DNA of 64,000 nucleotides from Ditylenchus dipsaci. Lineage: Eukaryota > Nematoda > Chromadorea > Rhabditida > Anguinidae. The stretch covers positions 372,001 to 436,000 of the forward strand of contig SADC01001319.1 in assembly GCA_004194705.1 (NCBI GenBank), given 5' to 3'. Position 1 is the first letter of the stretch, and every line of letters begins with the position of its first letter. Made by a program: the position numbers and the translations under genes. This document shows, in pieces, positions 12,781-24,825 of the stretch. The notes beneath the pieces are model-generated. The model was not told where the DNA came from and did no database searches. It worked only from the letters and a program-made list of their open reading frames with translations.

Positions 12781-12885
12781 CAACTTTTTATTAATATTCA
12801 GGGTGATTCAAAATGCCTAAAATATTTTATACAAAAATAAATAAAAGCAAAAGTGATAAAGTAATTTGTTGATTTAAAGTGGTCA

Positions 12886-13290
12886 GTGGTGTGCTGGCCA
12901 CCTCCACTATTTTGTTTGCATGCCCTCAGAGCAACTAGGAGAATGACCGGCGTCCATTTGGACACATTCAAAATAAAGTTGACCAGTGCCGGAGCAGCAG
13001 AATATGAGCAATGTTGCACAATCAGTGCAGGTGGATACGCAGACACAGAGACTGTTGCCCAGACGGTTAAACAAATTGCCTGGGGTCAACAAAGGGTTCA
13101 CTTTTATCTGCTCTTAATCATAGAACCAACAAGGACTATTTTCTGTAAAAAATAATTTCTAAGTATATTTACACATTATTAGAAGAAACATTAATCGAAG
13201 ATCAATCCCAACACAGACACAGTCCTCTCCTGTCATAGCCACAAATGTCCCACCGTTGTATGACATAATCGACATATTGATGGCTTTTGA
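12886..13290. pseudogene. Proteasome beta-subunit-like fragments on opposite strands
   Basis: On the minus strand 13287-13195 reads MSIMSYNGGTFVAMTGEDC, the conserved start of proteasome beta-3 (20S core). On the plus strand 12930-13105 reads a segment with YEQCCTISAGGYADTETVAQ, matching the beta-subunit pattern in which ADTE/ADTQ-VAQ follows an internal strand. A working gene needs both on the same strand in the other order. I infer an inversion or two decayed copies. No complete gene can be built. Confidence 0.5.
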
Positions 13291-13563
13291 GAGTCTTTCA
13301 GAATAACTAAAATGACTTAGATTTGTGAGACGAAATCCACCATCTATTTATGAAAATGGACCAAATATACGAATTCGCAAGAGAATCGCGCAGCACACGT
13401 CTGATATACGAGAGCAAATACAACAGAAATGAAAATTTGAATTCGATTTTTTTGGTCTCGCGCATTAAAGTAGTCCTCGACTTTTGAAAATTTAAATTTC
13501 ACCGTGTAATGCATGGGCATGCTTCTTTAAAGCAAAATTCGAAAAGTTTGTGGTTTTGCATTC

Positions 13564-15206
13564 ATTGGGTTGGTCAAAATTATCCGGGATATTTTATTAA
13601 GACTTATATTTTATCAGTGTTGCAATCATATCTATTTTCTTTTCATACCATTTTTTAGCTCTGCATCTCCTCTTTCAAATGACATACTAATCTTAGCTTG
13701 ATAAATTTGGATAAGTCGCCATTTGGCTCCAAACACTTGTCAGGTCATTTTGAGAAATTGACCAGCGTTTTCATCACTTTAACTGGTCAAAATTTTAATT
13801 CTGGATTTTACGATCTAGCAACATCTTACAACTAAGTTGTAGCGCAGCTCAAGAGCTACAAATCCACTTTACAAATAATTTTTGAAAATCTAAGTGCTGA
13901 GATGTGGCTTTTTGGAAAAAATGGCCAACATCTGAAAAAATTGGAATAACTTGGATTTTGGCCATTTTTCAGAAAGTCTTTTTTTCCAAAAAGCCATATC
14001 TCAACACTTAGATTTTCAAAAACTATTTTTTAAAGTGGATTTTGTAGCTCTTGAGCTGCGCTACAACTAAGTTGCAAGATGTTGCCAGATCGTAAAATCC
14101 AGAATTAAAATTTTGACCAGTTAAAGTGATGAAAATGCTGGTCAATTTCTCAAAATGACCTGACAAGTGTTTGGAGCCAAATGGCGACTTATCCAAAATA
14201 GTCAAGCTAAAATTAATATGCCATTTGAAAGAAGAGATGCAGGGCTACAAAATAGTATTAGAAGAAAAGAAATATGGTCTTAACATTGATAAAATATAAG
14301 GCTTTGAAAATCCGCCGGGAAGTTTTTGGACACCAGTTAGTGCTCGCAAATCAATAAAAACTAGATAAAATGGCATTTTTGATATAAAAAATGACCACAT
14401 TGTACTTCACTTGGCCAGATTAAATTAATTTCAAAATGTCGTACTACGTATTTTGGATTAAGTTTTGAAATTGGCCTAAGGTAACATTGACGAAAAATAA
14501 AGTTTTCTCCAAAAACCACACAAAGTGGAGCGACCAAAACCTCATCCTTGGTCAAAGTTGCCGTAATGTATTTAATAGAAGCCTTCTCTCTAATAGAGCT
14601 CTTCCCTTATTCTACCTTATAATTGACAACTTTTTACGAATTTTAAGGGGTTGAAAAACATAAGACTTAGGCCTGTATTAGAACATTTACGATCAATTCT
14701 TCGATTCGATCAAATTCATTCAAATGTTACTTATATGAGTGTATGTTAAACTAAAGCTCAATTTTATATTTAAAGCTTTTTTCAGAAATGGGTATAAAGC
14801 AAGTGCAATTCATACATTTTTTCTTATTGCTTATTTGCTTCATTGAAGCTTCTAATTCTCGTCGTAGTGATGATACTGTGCTAAAGAAGGCGATTTCTAA
14901 TGCTTCCTTTATAAAAAGTGCTCTTTTAAAGAAGAATCAGAAATGCATGCCTCGGATAAATTTAGTTCAAATAAGGATGATAAGATAGTTCAAATAAACG
15001 AGGAGCGAGGAATTTCTCAAAATGACCTGACAAGTGTTTGGAGCCAAATGGCGACTTATCCAAAATAGTCAAGCTAAAATTAATATGCCATTTGAAAGAG
15101 GAGATGCAGAGCTAAAAATAATATGAAAAGAAAATAGATATGATTGCAACACTGATAAAATATAAGTCTTAATAAAATATCCCGGATAATTTTCGACCAA
15201 CCCAAT
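13564..15206. mobile_element. Long inverted-repeat element with a captured coding segment
   Basis: The ends are ATTGGGTTGGTCAAAATTAT at left and its mirror at right (gaccaaccc, ending about 15206). The left arm (13564-13900) is mirrored by 13985-14300. A second direct copy of the right arm lies at 15010-15206. The unique segment 14310-15009 is bracketed by these two direct right-arm copies and contains a small secreted-protein-like frame. No transposase is seen, so it is non-autonomous. The ends resemble Tc1/mariner-type MITEs, but I see no clean TA duplication. Confidence 0.7.
14788..14988 (+). CDS. Small secreted-protein-like frame inside the inverted-repeat element
   Basis: A 66-residue frame starts two bases after TTTTTTCAG, a typical nematode splice or trans-splice acceptor. 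The N-terminus (MGIKQVQFIHFFLLLICFIE) is a good signal peptide with a likely cleavage after EASNS. The rest is basic, with ALLKKNQKC. After the stop the neighbouring frame stays open with an acidic stretch (DKFSSNKDDKIVQINEERG). A one-base slip may therefore have shortened it, or the true exon ends before the stop. I do not recognise the family. It lies only in the unique part of the element and is probably a captured first exon. Confidence 0.4.
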   Translation: MGIKQVQFIHFFLLLICFIEASNSRRSDDTVLKKAISNASFIKSALLKKNQKCMPRINLVQIRMIR

Positions 15207-16779
15207 ATTATGCTGACAAACCTTACATGCAAAAACTCTGTCTTCTGGGTGTCATTCTTTTGCCCTGGTGTCAGGTATATTCTCTCTTTTAAAAATTCAA
15301 TCCGAGTTATAAGAAAATCGGTTTGCTAAAAAAGGTCTTATATATAAAATTTTTACAATTTTAGTAAACCATAAAAATCATAAATTTTGGAACTTTGATT
15401 TAACCCGTAACAAATTCGCGTTTTAATGAGAAAAAGATGATTTAAAAAGATTTGTAGAAAAACTCTCTACAAATTCTAATCATACGTGTAGGTAACAAAT
15501 TTTAAAGGTTTTTTATTTCAAAAAAAAACCGCGTAAAATGTCTTGTAACATGTTCATTAAATTGTCAAATAATGAGATACTTTGAAAAATTTTTTATGAG
15601 AAAGAAAGTTTACGTAAAAAGTACATTCTAAAAAAAAGTAAATTTTAACTAATTTTCAAGGAAATAAGTCATTTTATTTAGTGCTTATTGCCATTTTGAA
15701 GCGAAAAAAGATCAAAAGTTTTAAATTTTAAACATGCTGAAATTTGGGGTCCTGAAAAAGTACAAAGAACAATTGTCATCATTGCTTTAAACGCAATCAC
15801 CCGAATCCGCAAAGCGGACTGCAGACGGCTAGTGTTTTGAATGAAAAATCTCACAGTATGCAAGTGGATTTTAATCGTGACTTTGATGCAGTGTCTTTAC
15901 AGATAGTTCACTTAAATTCAAGATTTTTCTACTTAAAACTCGCGTAACAGCAGCACTTCGTGTTACTTGATTTTATGTTACACTAAATTTTCACGAAATT
16001 AATTCTCAAAAAACACCTTATTATCGTATTACGCTGTTCGCGTTTTGCTGATACCAAAGTGGAGCTCTAATGAAGTTTAACTAATTTTCTTAAAAGCCAA
16101 GGTCCTTCAGAGACATTGATTACATTACACACACCTAATTGTATAAGCTTAAGCACCTTCAACTAATATACAGGAGTTAATTTGATTAGATACAAACATT
16201 TTAGGTGATAAATTTATTACAATAAATTTTTTGGTAAAAGTTCAAAAAAAAATTGACAACAGAAGTTATTTTACGTTCAAGCGATAAGTTTTGAAATTTT
16301 CATTTATATATAAAGCGCCTCTAAGCCAACTTTTTTGTTACTTTTGGCAATAGAATGGGGACATAGTATCAAGTACACATCTTTTTGTCCTGTTAACTAT
16401 GTTTGGTTATTGTGACTTAAAATGACCGCCGTTCGTTATGACTTAGAATAACTGTAGGGACCGTAAAAAAGTCCCACTATATCGGGGTCGCACTATAACG
16501 ACGTTTGACTGTATAAGATTTCAAGCAACGTCATAAAGCAAAACACCACCGCCCCCCCTAAATGTAATGGCCAATATCAAGACTCTAACCATATGAATCT
16601 GACTTAAATTGAGCTTGGGTACATTTTTATATCATTATCGACTCACTTTGAAACTCGAATTTTAAAATTTTCGAGCGCTCGACTCCACAACCCTAATTCA
16701 TCATGCTATCAAATTTTAGCAACTAAAACATCTGGAGTGTTTATTTGTTTCGATAGAAATTTACAATTTTCATTGAGAA
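15207..16779. other. Gene-free AT-rich stretch
   Basis: No exon found. A decayed right end of a pogo-like element (ggtcgcactataacgacg...gactgta) lies at about 16440-16515. Confidence 0.45.
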
Positions 16780-19700
16780 ATGGTGTTAATACTACAAGAT
16801 TATCTTGCCTTGCTCTCTCTTGTATACATTATTCCTTCTATTCTATTAAATATTGTCCTTTTTTATATTTTGATGGGCAAGTTTAAGAGCTCTTTCTACA
16901 TTATTTTTACAATTAATGGGGTCACTGTAAGATTCACTTTTTAAATAATAGTTAATATTTTTCGTTTTCAGTCTAATATTTGGGTAATTATCGGATTCAT
17001 TAAAAACAGAGCATCTGTTGCTCCTACCCTTTTTGGACTTTGTCGTCCTTTGCCCACTGCTGGTCCATTGATAACATTATGGTTTTTCCTGAACTATATG
17101 TTGTTGATTCCATGCAGACTAGGAGATTTTTTGCTGACTCTTAATCGGTTCACTATTTTCTATGTGGCGCCAAGGAAGCAAGAAAAGGTAAATGTTTTAA
17201 AGAAATGAAGACTAACTAGAATGTTTAAGATGTGGCGCTATTTGCTTCCCATATCTTTAACACTAGCCTATATAGTGGCTATTGGTCTCAATGTGCCTAT
17301 ACTTGTAAATGGAGCTGGATTCCGATCTCCAACGGCACTGACAACTTCTACATCCTAGAGTCTTTTAGCTGGGAAGTGGAGGTAAAGCATCTTGCACTAG
17401 AAACTTATTTTCTATTAAACAGAGCGGGCAACTTGTGTGACTGCAAAAATTTTCGATGCATATCTCAGTGGATGATCGTTAGTGTTTGTTGGCCAAACAT
17501 GGCGTGAAAGTTCGACCTACTTGCTGTTATGCTATTTATTGTGGCTTGTTTGACCAACGGGTAGTGATAATTTGGGTGGCTGATTTAAAATCTGGCGTCG
17601 AAAGGCGAATCACTTTTAAATATTGGTCAAAAATCGTGGCTGTCATACCTACAAACTACAGAGTGTGAAGAAAATTCTCCTGTTTTGAATGACTTTTTTC
17701 TAGGTCGTCTTCTGAAATTCTGTTTTTACATATCGATTTTTCTCGCTGACCATATTTTTAATACACGTTTTGATTGGTCCGCTGTGCTTTCGGTCCTAGT
17801 CTCTGGGTGCCCCCTATTCCCAAACACAGAAATGGGGTAGCGAAGATCGTGTTTTTGATGTTATACACCAAATTCAAAAATTTCGGTTGGAAGATCGATC
17901 TGTAAAATCAGAATTAAAAAAGTTGTGGCCATTTCAAAATTGAGAAATTTCTTGTTACACCCTGTATTTCGGGCGAACAACCACTAACACTTATCCACCG
18001 CGCCATCCATCAAAGTAATTTTAGTCATACAAGCTGCCTGCTCCTTTTAAGTCCTTTTAAGCTCTTAAGTCAAAATGAGAACACACACATTTTTTAACGT
18101 CGGGGGCATTTTTCATTAAAATTTTCTTATAATTTTTTGTTGTTCTTTTCACTTCGAATGATTTGGTGGTACAATTTTTATTCTAACTTTTTAAGCATTT
18201 CTCTTTTAATATGGAATTTAGATACGTCAAAGTGCTTATAGCATCGGTGCAATCCTAGCCTTTTTCCCAGCCTCACTTGTCATGAACTGCAAAATCGCTC
18301 TTTTTCTGTGGAAAACAGTCAAGCAAATAAGGGGAAATCTGGAAATTTTGTTGTGGATAAGTAATCCACGAGGCTGAGGCCAAACTTTGCTTTATTACTT
18401 TTACATTGTTTGTTACTAACTTTGCTGGTTTAGTGTGCCAGGTACAACATTCAACAACATATTGATCTCAATATAATATTTTTTAGATCTGGTTTTTGTG
18501 GCGGGTGTTACAAAAAGTGAAATGGGCATAACTTTGGTAAGAATAACGTCAACTATGCATATGCAGCGTTTCATAATTAGTTGTTAACGCTTTTTCGTAT
18601 AATTTCTGCTCAAAAATTTTGACAGAATCTCACAAGCTTTTAGTACCATTAGATGCGCAAGGAATTTGAGTACCCAATTTAAACGATCATCGAAAACAAA
18701 AAAAAATTATAATCCAAACATCCAAAAAAGACCATGAATTTGCATTTATATCGCTCCAGTTTCTTTTAGATTCTTTACTATATATTGAAATAGCGATAAA
18801 ATTGTAATATAAAATAAAAATTAATGAAAAATTTGCATACCTACTTATCTCTATGCAAGTTACTCAGCGCCCGGCGCCAATTTTTTCGCATTTTCTCCCT
18901 GGCAACATCTTTTCTGTCATGACGCCCGGTGCCGAATTTTTTACAAAAAAACACCGGATTCCGACGCCCGGCGCCAGTTTTTTAGAGATCGGCGCCGATT
19001 TTTCCGGTTGCACAAGTATGCCAAAAGAAAATAAAGATGTTAAACGTGATTTTAGTTCTCATCCTTCATACCGAATACCACATTTTTGTGTTACTATTTT
19101 TTCAGTAACGCATTTATTCTAACTTCACAACTCAAACATGGTCAACTACGTTTACTTTGGATAAAAACGAACAGAGTCGAGATCACCTCTTGGAAGCTCA
19201 CGGAATCGAATAGGCATTCTGAGAATATAGCAAAACAAACCCTTTAAAAATGATTTAACCAAAAGTAGAAAAAAGCGGTATTCGGTATAAAGGATATGAA
19301 CCGTAATTTTAAATACTGAGTCCCACCGCATAAAAACTCTGGTATGCATACATGTTTTTATGCATCCAGAGTCCTTTTCGAGTGATTTGTAGGAGATATC
19401 TTGTTTTAAAAAAATGATCCTTTTTAGGACCTCAATTTTTATTTTTCATGAAGCGCCAATCAAAATACAGCTGAATAGCGAGAGTTTTTTAAGTGGTGCT
19501 CCATTACTTTCCCACAACCCCCAGGCTCATACACTTTTAGGTCCTATCCCTCAATGGGGGATTTTTTTCCTTGGTCCCCCTGTTTTTTTGTGATTTTTCA
19601 GGCTTTAGGCTTAGGCACGTGTTGAATAGCGTATCTATAGTGAGCATAGAAAGTTACTAGGGTTGTCTTATGACCCGGGCATTTAATAATCACATTTACA

Positions 19701-20135
19701 GTATTTTATTGGCCCTAGTGCAGAAGCGGTTGCCGAAATTTGCCTTGGTTCCTCCTATTATTTTTTTATTGAAAAACAGCTTGGTCCCCCCCTGTTGCTT
19801 TGAAGGTGATCATGGTAAACACTACAATCACTATATTAATATAACTATAATGAACAGGGAGGACCAAGGCATATTTCGCAAAAAACAACAGGGGGACCAA
19901 GGCAAATTTTGGCAACTGCTTCTGCACTAGGACCATGTTTGAATTTCAGATTATGATGTTATCGCAAATTGGAACCTTTGCGGAAGACTTGCACCTATTC
20001 AGCCAGCCGTGGCTTCTTATTGCAATGAGTAGTAGCATACGTGAAGAACTTAAGCGTTTTTTGTTTCAACCAAGAAATAAAAATACACACAATAAAATTA
20101 GTATTATGACATCTGAATTAGTAAAGCATAGATAA
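16780..20135 (+). pseudogene. srg/srv-like seven-transmembrane chemoreceptor, copy 1 (decayed)
   Basis: Six exons: 16780-16926, 16972-17187, 17230-17381, 18222-18441, 18487-18536 and 19950-20135. They match the second copy at 27384-29044 exon by exon. Helix-rich segments include IPSILLNIVLFYILMGKF, LITLWFFLNYMLLIPCR, LLTLNRFTIFYVAPRK, LAYIVAIGLNVPILVNG, IGAILAFFPASLVMNC and EDLHLFSQPWLLIAMSSS. This is the pattern of nematode serpentine chemoreceptors, with an extracellular N-terminus and sensory-neuron expression in known members. Exons 3, 4 and 5 are one or two bases short relative to frame (about 17325, the exon 4 end region, and a T run at about 18495), so no complete protein is possible. 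The last intron (18537-19949) has grown to 1.4 kb and contains an inverted-repeat element. Confidence 0.8.
19705..19932. mobile_element. Inverted-repeat element in receptor intron
   Basis: The ends read GCCCTAGTGCAGAAGCGG and the mirror CTTCTGCACTAGGACC. Inside, CCTTGGTTCC and GGACCAAGGC face each other, shared with the foldback element at 12485. It sits in the last intron of the first receptor copy. Confidence 0.7.
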
Positions 20136-21833
20136 TTCGAAACTATTTTAGTAATTCTTTGTTTTTGCATAAAATTAACATACAGGTTGTCCATCTAAAG
20201 TTTAAAACTTGACTGTAGATTAAAACTACTTTTTAACTTAAATTTCTTTTTAAGAAACTAAAGACAGATCAATACATAGTGCTGAACAAAATTTTTGAAA
20301 AAAATCCAAAAACCGAAAAAAAAACGAAATAACTACTTATATAATTGCTATTACAAAATTCTGTGCCCATGTTCAAAAGCTGACACAACGCCGGTGGTTT
20401 TAGTCGACCAAACAATCATAGTGTATCGTAATGTTCTTTTTAGAAAGATCCTAATTGTCGAGAGCTTTTATTGTCTACTGTCCATTCTTACAAGTAATCA
20501 CTCTTTACTTTTGTTTTTATAAATAACGTAGAAGTTGTAATTTTTTTATGAAAGTATTTTGTCAAATGACTAAGATAAAATAATATAGATTCTCTGATTA
20601 TAAAATTTTTTGATGACAACTTTAAGCAGGTGAAAATAAGAAATTGCTTAATTTTTTGTAGTTTGTATTCTTTTTTAAGAAAAACAAGGAACTTCTTCAC
20701 TCATAATCTATTGTTTAAAAATGACCCAAATCACTCTTGAACTGATATTTATGCTCAACAAAATAAATAAAGCGGTTTAAAACGTTTCATAAACTATAAA
20801 TTTTGAAATTTGCCTTTGCCACCACAGCAAAAGATCCACTTCCCCCCCCCCACAACTAAATATTCTCAAATCACTATAAATCACCGTAAACCACTAAAAA
20901 TCAACCCACACTACCTCAAATGGCCACATTTTACTTTACCAGAAATCCGAGAACACGGTTTAAAGAGCTCCAAAGCATTTTTTTGAAAAGGGTAGAGAAT
21001 GTGTTTTCAGGTGTGTGAAGTACACTTTTCGAATTTTTTTTCGTTCGCCTTTGCCCCAATGTGGTTTTTTGTCGCTTATGGTATTTCACTACGTTTTAGT
21101 CACTGGTGCTTCGCGAAAAAGATCCTCTTTGTGCATTCTCTATCATGAGTCTTGCTCGGAATCATGTCTAAAGTTAGTGAGTGCGCGCATCTCTGACACT
21201 CAAACTCCCCGCAGGGAGCTTGAGATAGTACCTTCTTATAAACACTCATCTTCTATTGAACGCCCATGGCCTTGAAGGCATAGACTCTTTATCGAAAGTT
21301 GAAAATCTTGCCTTAACACTCGAACACGCAAGCAGCACTATCAATCCGTTAGAAACAGAATTTTATGCCGATCATTTTTAGTATATAAACCATGGGGGGT
21401 TTGATATTTGGGATGCGGGTGAAAATGCTATTTTAAAACTCACAAATTTCCGAAACTTTTGATACGTGCAAATTCATTTTTGCAAACTGTTTCACGACTT
21501 TTTACTAACGAAATATGGCTCGACAAAACAGAAAAAGCACTCTCTAATGGTATATCATTTAGGCATTTACGCTTCGAAAATGTTGGATTTTTATACAAAA
21601 GAAACAATCATGTAATTTTTAAAAAAATTGTTAAAACTTAAATACGCAAAAACACGTCTGGTAAGACCGTTCGTTTAGTGAACGTTATGCATTATTCGAC
21701 AGAGCAAAGAAAGACTGGGCCAGAAAGTGCTTTAAATTATGAAAATATTGCTTTTGGAGTGCTAGGCAAAAGTTGCAAGAAAATCAAAAAAATATTCCCA
21801 AAAAAATTATGACCTGAAACTAGGATGGGGATA
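20136..21833. other. Region with possible decayed coding fragments
   Basis: AT-rich after the receptor. Around 20990-21640 there are coding-like pieces on the plus strand: VCEVHFS after a TTTTCAG (resembling the C-x-x-HF part of a THAP finger), then SLSKVENLALTLEHASSTIN, then a 60-residue frame at 21459. They do not join into one gene. They could be remains of a P-element-type transposase, but I have no catalytic motif. Confidence 0.2.
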
Positions 21834-21935
21834 CAGTCAAACCTCGATAATCCGCCACCCCGCTAAACCGCCACCTCGATAATCCGCCACCCTCGGATCG
21901 GTCCCATGGGGTGGCGGATTATCGAGGTTTGACTG
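21834..21935. mobile_element. Pogo-like MITE, 102 bp, intact
   Basis: It starts CAGTCAAACCTCGATAATCC and ends GGATTATCGAGGTTTGACTG, with TA on both sides. The two ends match for 20 bases or more. The core has CCGCCAC words and GGTCCCATGGGG. Confidence 0.85.
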
Positions 21936-22697
21936 TATTTGCGCGAATATTTGCGAATAATCGGAATGTTTGCGAATGTTGGAACTGTCGTTCTGTGAAC
22001 AAATAAAAAACAGTGAATTTAATGCTTAACACTCGGAGTACCGAGCGGTCGTTTCAGTTATCCTGATCCAGAATTTCACGCTGAACACGACGGTGAAAAA
22101 ATTTGCGAAAAGTCACACTATAGTGGTCAGCTGCTCCTGTGAATCGACCAAGTCACAATTTTTGCCTATGCCACTTCAAAGAGCCAGACAATGCAAACTT
22201 TTATAGTAGATTTATTTTATTTTTCATGCAAAAGAGAGCGCAGATTGCGAGCTTTCTAATGATATATTGTTGAGATATTTATGATAATCGAATAATAAAT
22301 TTTTAGCTTAAAGATATTATTGTGTTTTGTTTATAACGTCGTTCATACAAAAATATGGATAAAAAGTGTGAAAGCACCAGGGTTCGACAAATGTGCCCTT
22401 TTGGGTAACAATGTGCCCTTTTTTTTTGATTTTCACAGTTGACAAAAAAATGTGCCTACAAAGGCACAATGTGCCCTTTGTAGGGCACATTTTTTGGCGC
22501 AAAATTTATGTGCCCTTTTTAGGGCACAATGTGCCTTTTGTAGGGCACATTTTTTGGCGCAAAATTTATGTGCCTTTTTAGGGCACATTATCCAAAAAAT
22601 GTGCCCTTTTCAAGACAAAATGTGCCCTTTTTATTTTTTAAGTTTTTTGTCAATTTTTTCATGTTTTATCTAATTTTTGTGTTTTTTACAGTTTTTA

Positions 22698-22963
22698 TTA
22701 ATACTTCGGCCTATACATTGTGAAAATAACAAGCATTGAATTATTTTGTTGATATGCAGCGATTAAAACATACAATTGTGTTACAAGTCCATAAGATGCA
22801 ACTTCCTCCTCCACAATGTAATCGACATTCTTTTGGCTGAAGTCAATAGTTAAAGAAGCGTCATTACGAGCCATGGTTTGCAAAGTTGAGCTCAGATGTG
22901 GATTGTATCGGTCGATTTCAGTATGAACAGCTCTACTGATCCATTCGCTTCGACGATTGGTTT
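22698..22963 (-). CDS. Terminal exon of unknown protein inside the hAT-like element
   Basis: Read on minus, a TTTTTAAG acceptor is followed by an open frame to TAA at 22698: NRRSEWISRAVHTEIDRYN, then MARNDASLTIDFSQKNVDY, then a hydrophobic stretch YGLVTQLYVLIAAY. The composition is protein-like, and the ATG at 22883 could also be a start. I do not recognise it. Its 5' exons, if any, would overlap the plus-strand gene. Confidence 0.35.
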
Positions 22964-22978
22964 CTTAAAAATAATTAG

Positions 22979-24240
22979 CAAGAATGTGAAGCATCAAAGA
23001 ATTCAGGAGGTGAACGGCTATATTTCTACCAAGAGAATGATTCTCAAATCCAAGCCAAGCCAGCAAAATCTTCGGTCAACACTGAAATCCCCAAAGACTC
23101 CAAGTACAAGACCTGCTTTATTCTCACTACCATCATTATCATCTGCTTCGCCTTCTTCATCTGTGTTGCCCTTCATGGGCTCGCTGAGAACAATGATGTG
23201 AAAAATCAAGTTTCTTCTTCAGCTCAAGGTAAGCAAAATAATTCAGAAGCATTTCCCAAATAGATCTTAATGAAATTTCACAAAATTTGGCGACGGGAGT
23301 TTTTTGAAAGATTTAAATTTTAACTATTAATAGATAGTTAAAAATGAAAAGGCCATCTTTTGACCGACAATAACGAACTTTCTGATTTCTGAAATTTCTT
23401 TTCTGAAATTTCTGATATTTTATAGAAACTTTATAATCTTTTACTAGTTTTCTAGCATGACAATTTTTCAAGGTGCGTATTCAAGTAACCTTTTTTGCAT
23501 ATTGCGCTTCCACGAAATTTTAGAGGATTTTTTGTAAAATGTCAAAATTTGAAAAAAAAACTTTGTCTTTATCGCTAGGGGATTTAGCGTTAAATTCTGA
23601 GTCTATTCTAGTTGTGGTTACAATCCGCCCGCCGAGTGTTAAGTCACTATGGAACTACTTAACTTCTCTTTCTGAAACTAAAAAAGATGGCACTTTTCAG
23701 CAAAAAACAGCTTGCTTTATTCATAAAACGGCATTTTTCTTATTTGACCTTTGAAAAACGAGTAAACTCAGTAATGTTGTTACAGAAAATGATGTTCATG
23801 CTCGAGCGAAACGTAGATCAGGTAGAGGTGGTGGCCGTGGCAACAATGGGCACAGCTCCTCTAGCGATGGGAACTCGAATGATGGGCGATCAGTATCTGG
23901 TGATACTGCCAGTGAAGGTGGAAGCAAGCCCGACAACAAAAACAAAGGAACTGTCAAGGCTTTTATATCTGGTGGAGTGTTCTCCGTTGGAACTGATATT
24001 GCTAGTTGGGCGGTGTGGGGTGGTTTTCCACAGCTGCAGGCATGGCTGAACTCAAACGCAACACTTGTTGGTTGGCTGACTTATGGCTTAGGCGGAGTGG
24101 TTCTTATTATGGTCTTATTAATTGCTTTATGGATGTGTATTCGCAACCGCATGCGGCATGCTGCTAAGAAAAGAGCCGCTTTAAAGCAACGAAATAATGA
24201 CCTTGAAATGAGAATGCTCAATTTGCATGCAAAACACTGA
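22979..24240 (+). CDS. Two-exon membrane protein carried by the hAT-like element
   Basis: Exon 22979-23228 and exon 23786-24240 join in phase (CAA G to AA AAT) for at least 234 residues to TGA. The order is: a hydrophilic N-part (GGERLYFYQENDSQ), membrane segment 1 (KTCFILTTIIIICFAFFICV, about 60-82), a basic site RAKRRSGRGGGRG, a Ser/Gly/Asn-rich linker, a segment KAFISGGVFSVGTDIASW, membrane segment 2 (LTYGLGGVVLIMVLLIALWM) and a basic coiled tail ending LHAKH. The start codon is not fixed; the frame is open from an AATTAG acceptor. No family recognised. The KRR site between two spans suggests a processed surface protein, but that is inference. Opposite to the minus-strand exon at 22698. 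Confidence 0.6.
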
Positions 24241-24825
24241 TATTTACCATGATTATTAAAGTATTCTTACTGTCAACTATTTCAACCATGTATAGGCCGA
24301 AATATAGATAAAACTGTAAAAAAACACTAATGATCAGAAAACACAATAAATTAGAAAAAATTAGAAAAAACATGAAAAAATTGACAAAAACTTAAAAATA
24401 AAAAGGGCACATTTTGTCTTGAAAAGGGCACATTTTTTGGATAATGTGCCCTAAAAAGGGCACATAAATTTTGCGCCAAAAAATGTGCCCTACAAAAGGC
24501 ACATTGTGCCCTAAAAAGGGCACATAAATTTTGCGCCAAAAAAATGTGCCCTACAAAGGGCACATTGTGCCCTTTGTAGGGCACATTTTTTTTCAAAAAT
24601 ACGATGTGCCCTGAAATGTGCCCTTTAGGGCACATTTGTCGAACCCTGGAAAGCACCATTTTTCAGTAAACGATTTATATCATTTGACAGAGCAAGAAAA
24701 ACTGCACCAGATAGTGCTATGAAGTGAGCCAAAACGAAGCTTTTGGAGCGTTAAGCAAACGTTCAAGAGTATATTCCAAAATTACCTTGACCTAAATAAT
24801 CGATTTCGCTGAAGAAACCTGAATT

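Larger units (their letters stand above)
22370..24656. mobile_element. hAT-like element with 8-bp target duplication and a cargo gene
   Basis: GAAAGCAC occurs at 22370-22377 and again at 24649-24656. Between them the element begins CAGGGTTCGACAAATGTGCC and ends with the exact mirror. An 8-bp duplication and CAGGG ends are the mark of the hAT superfamily. Each terminal region is about 300 bases of repeated GGGCACAT and GGCGCAAAATTTATG words, arranged in mirror image (22378-22680 and 24370-24648). Sub-terminal sequence is also mirrored (cttcggcctatacattg at 22700, cgaaat at 24300). The 1.6-kb centre encodes a two-span membrane protein on plus and a short exon on minus, with no transposase. Non-autonomous, with captured sequence. 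Confidence 0.85.

Noticed and set aside
12467..12840. Several long Phe/Lys-rich ORFs on both strands
   Set aside because: They are produced by the A- and T-runs of a palindrome and repeat the same peptide in mirror image.
22317..22673. Cys/His-rich ORFs such as repeated CALFRAQ and CPF words
   Set aside because: They are translations of the GGGCACAT tandem words in the hAT-like terminal repeats.
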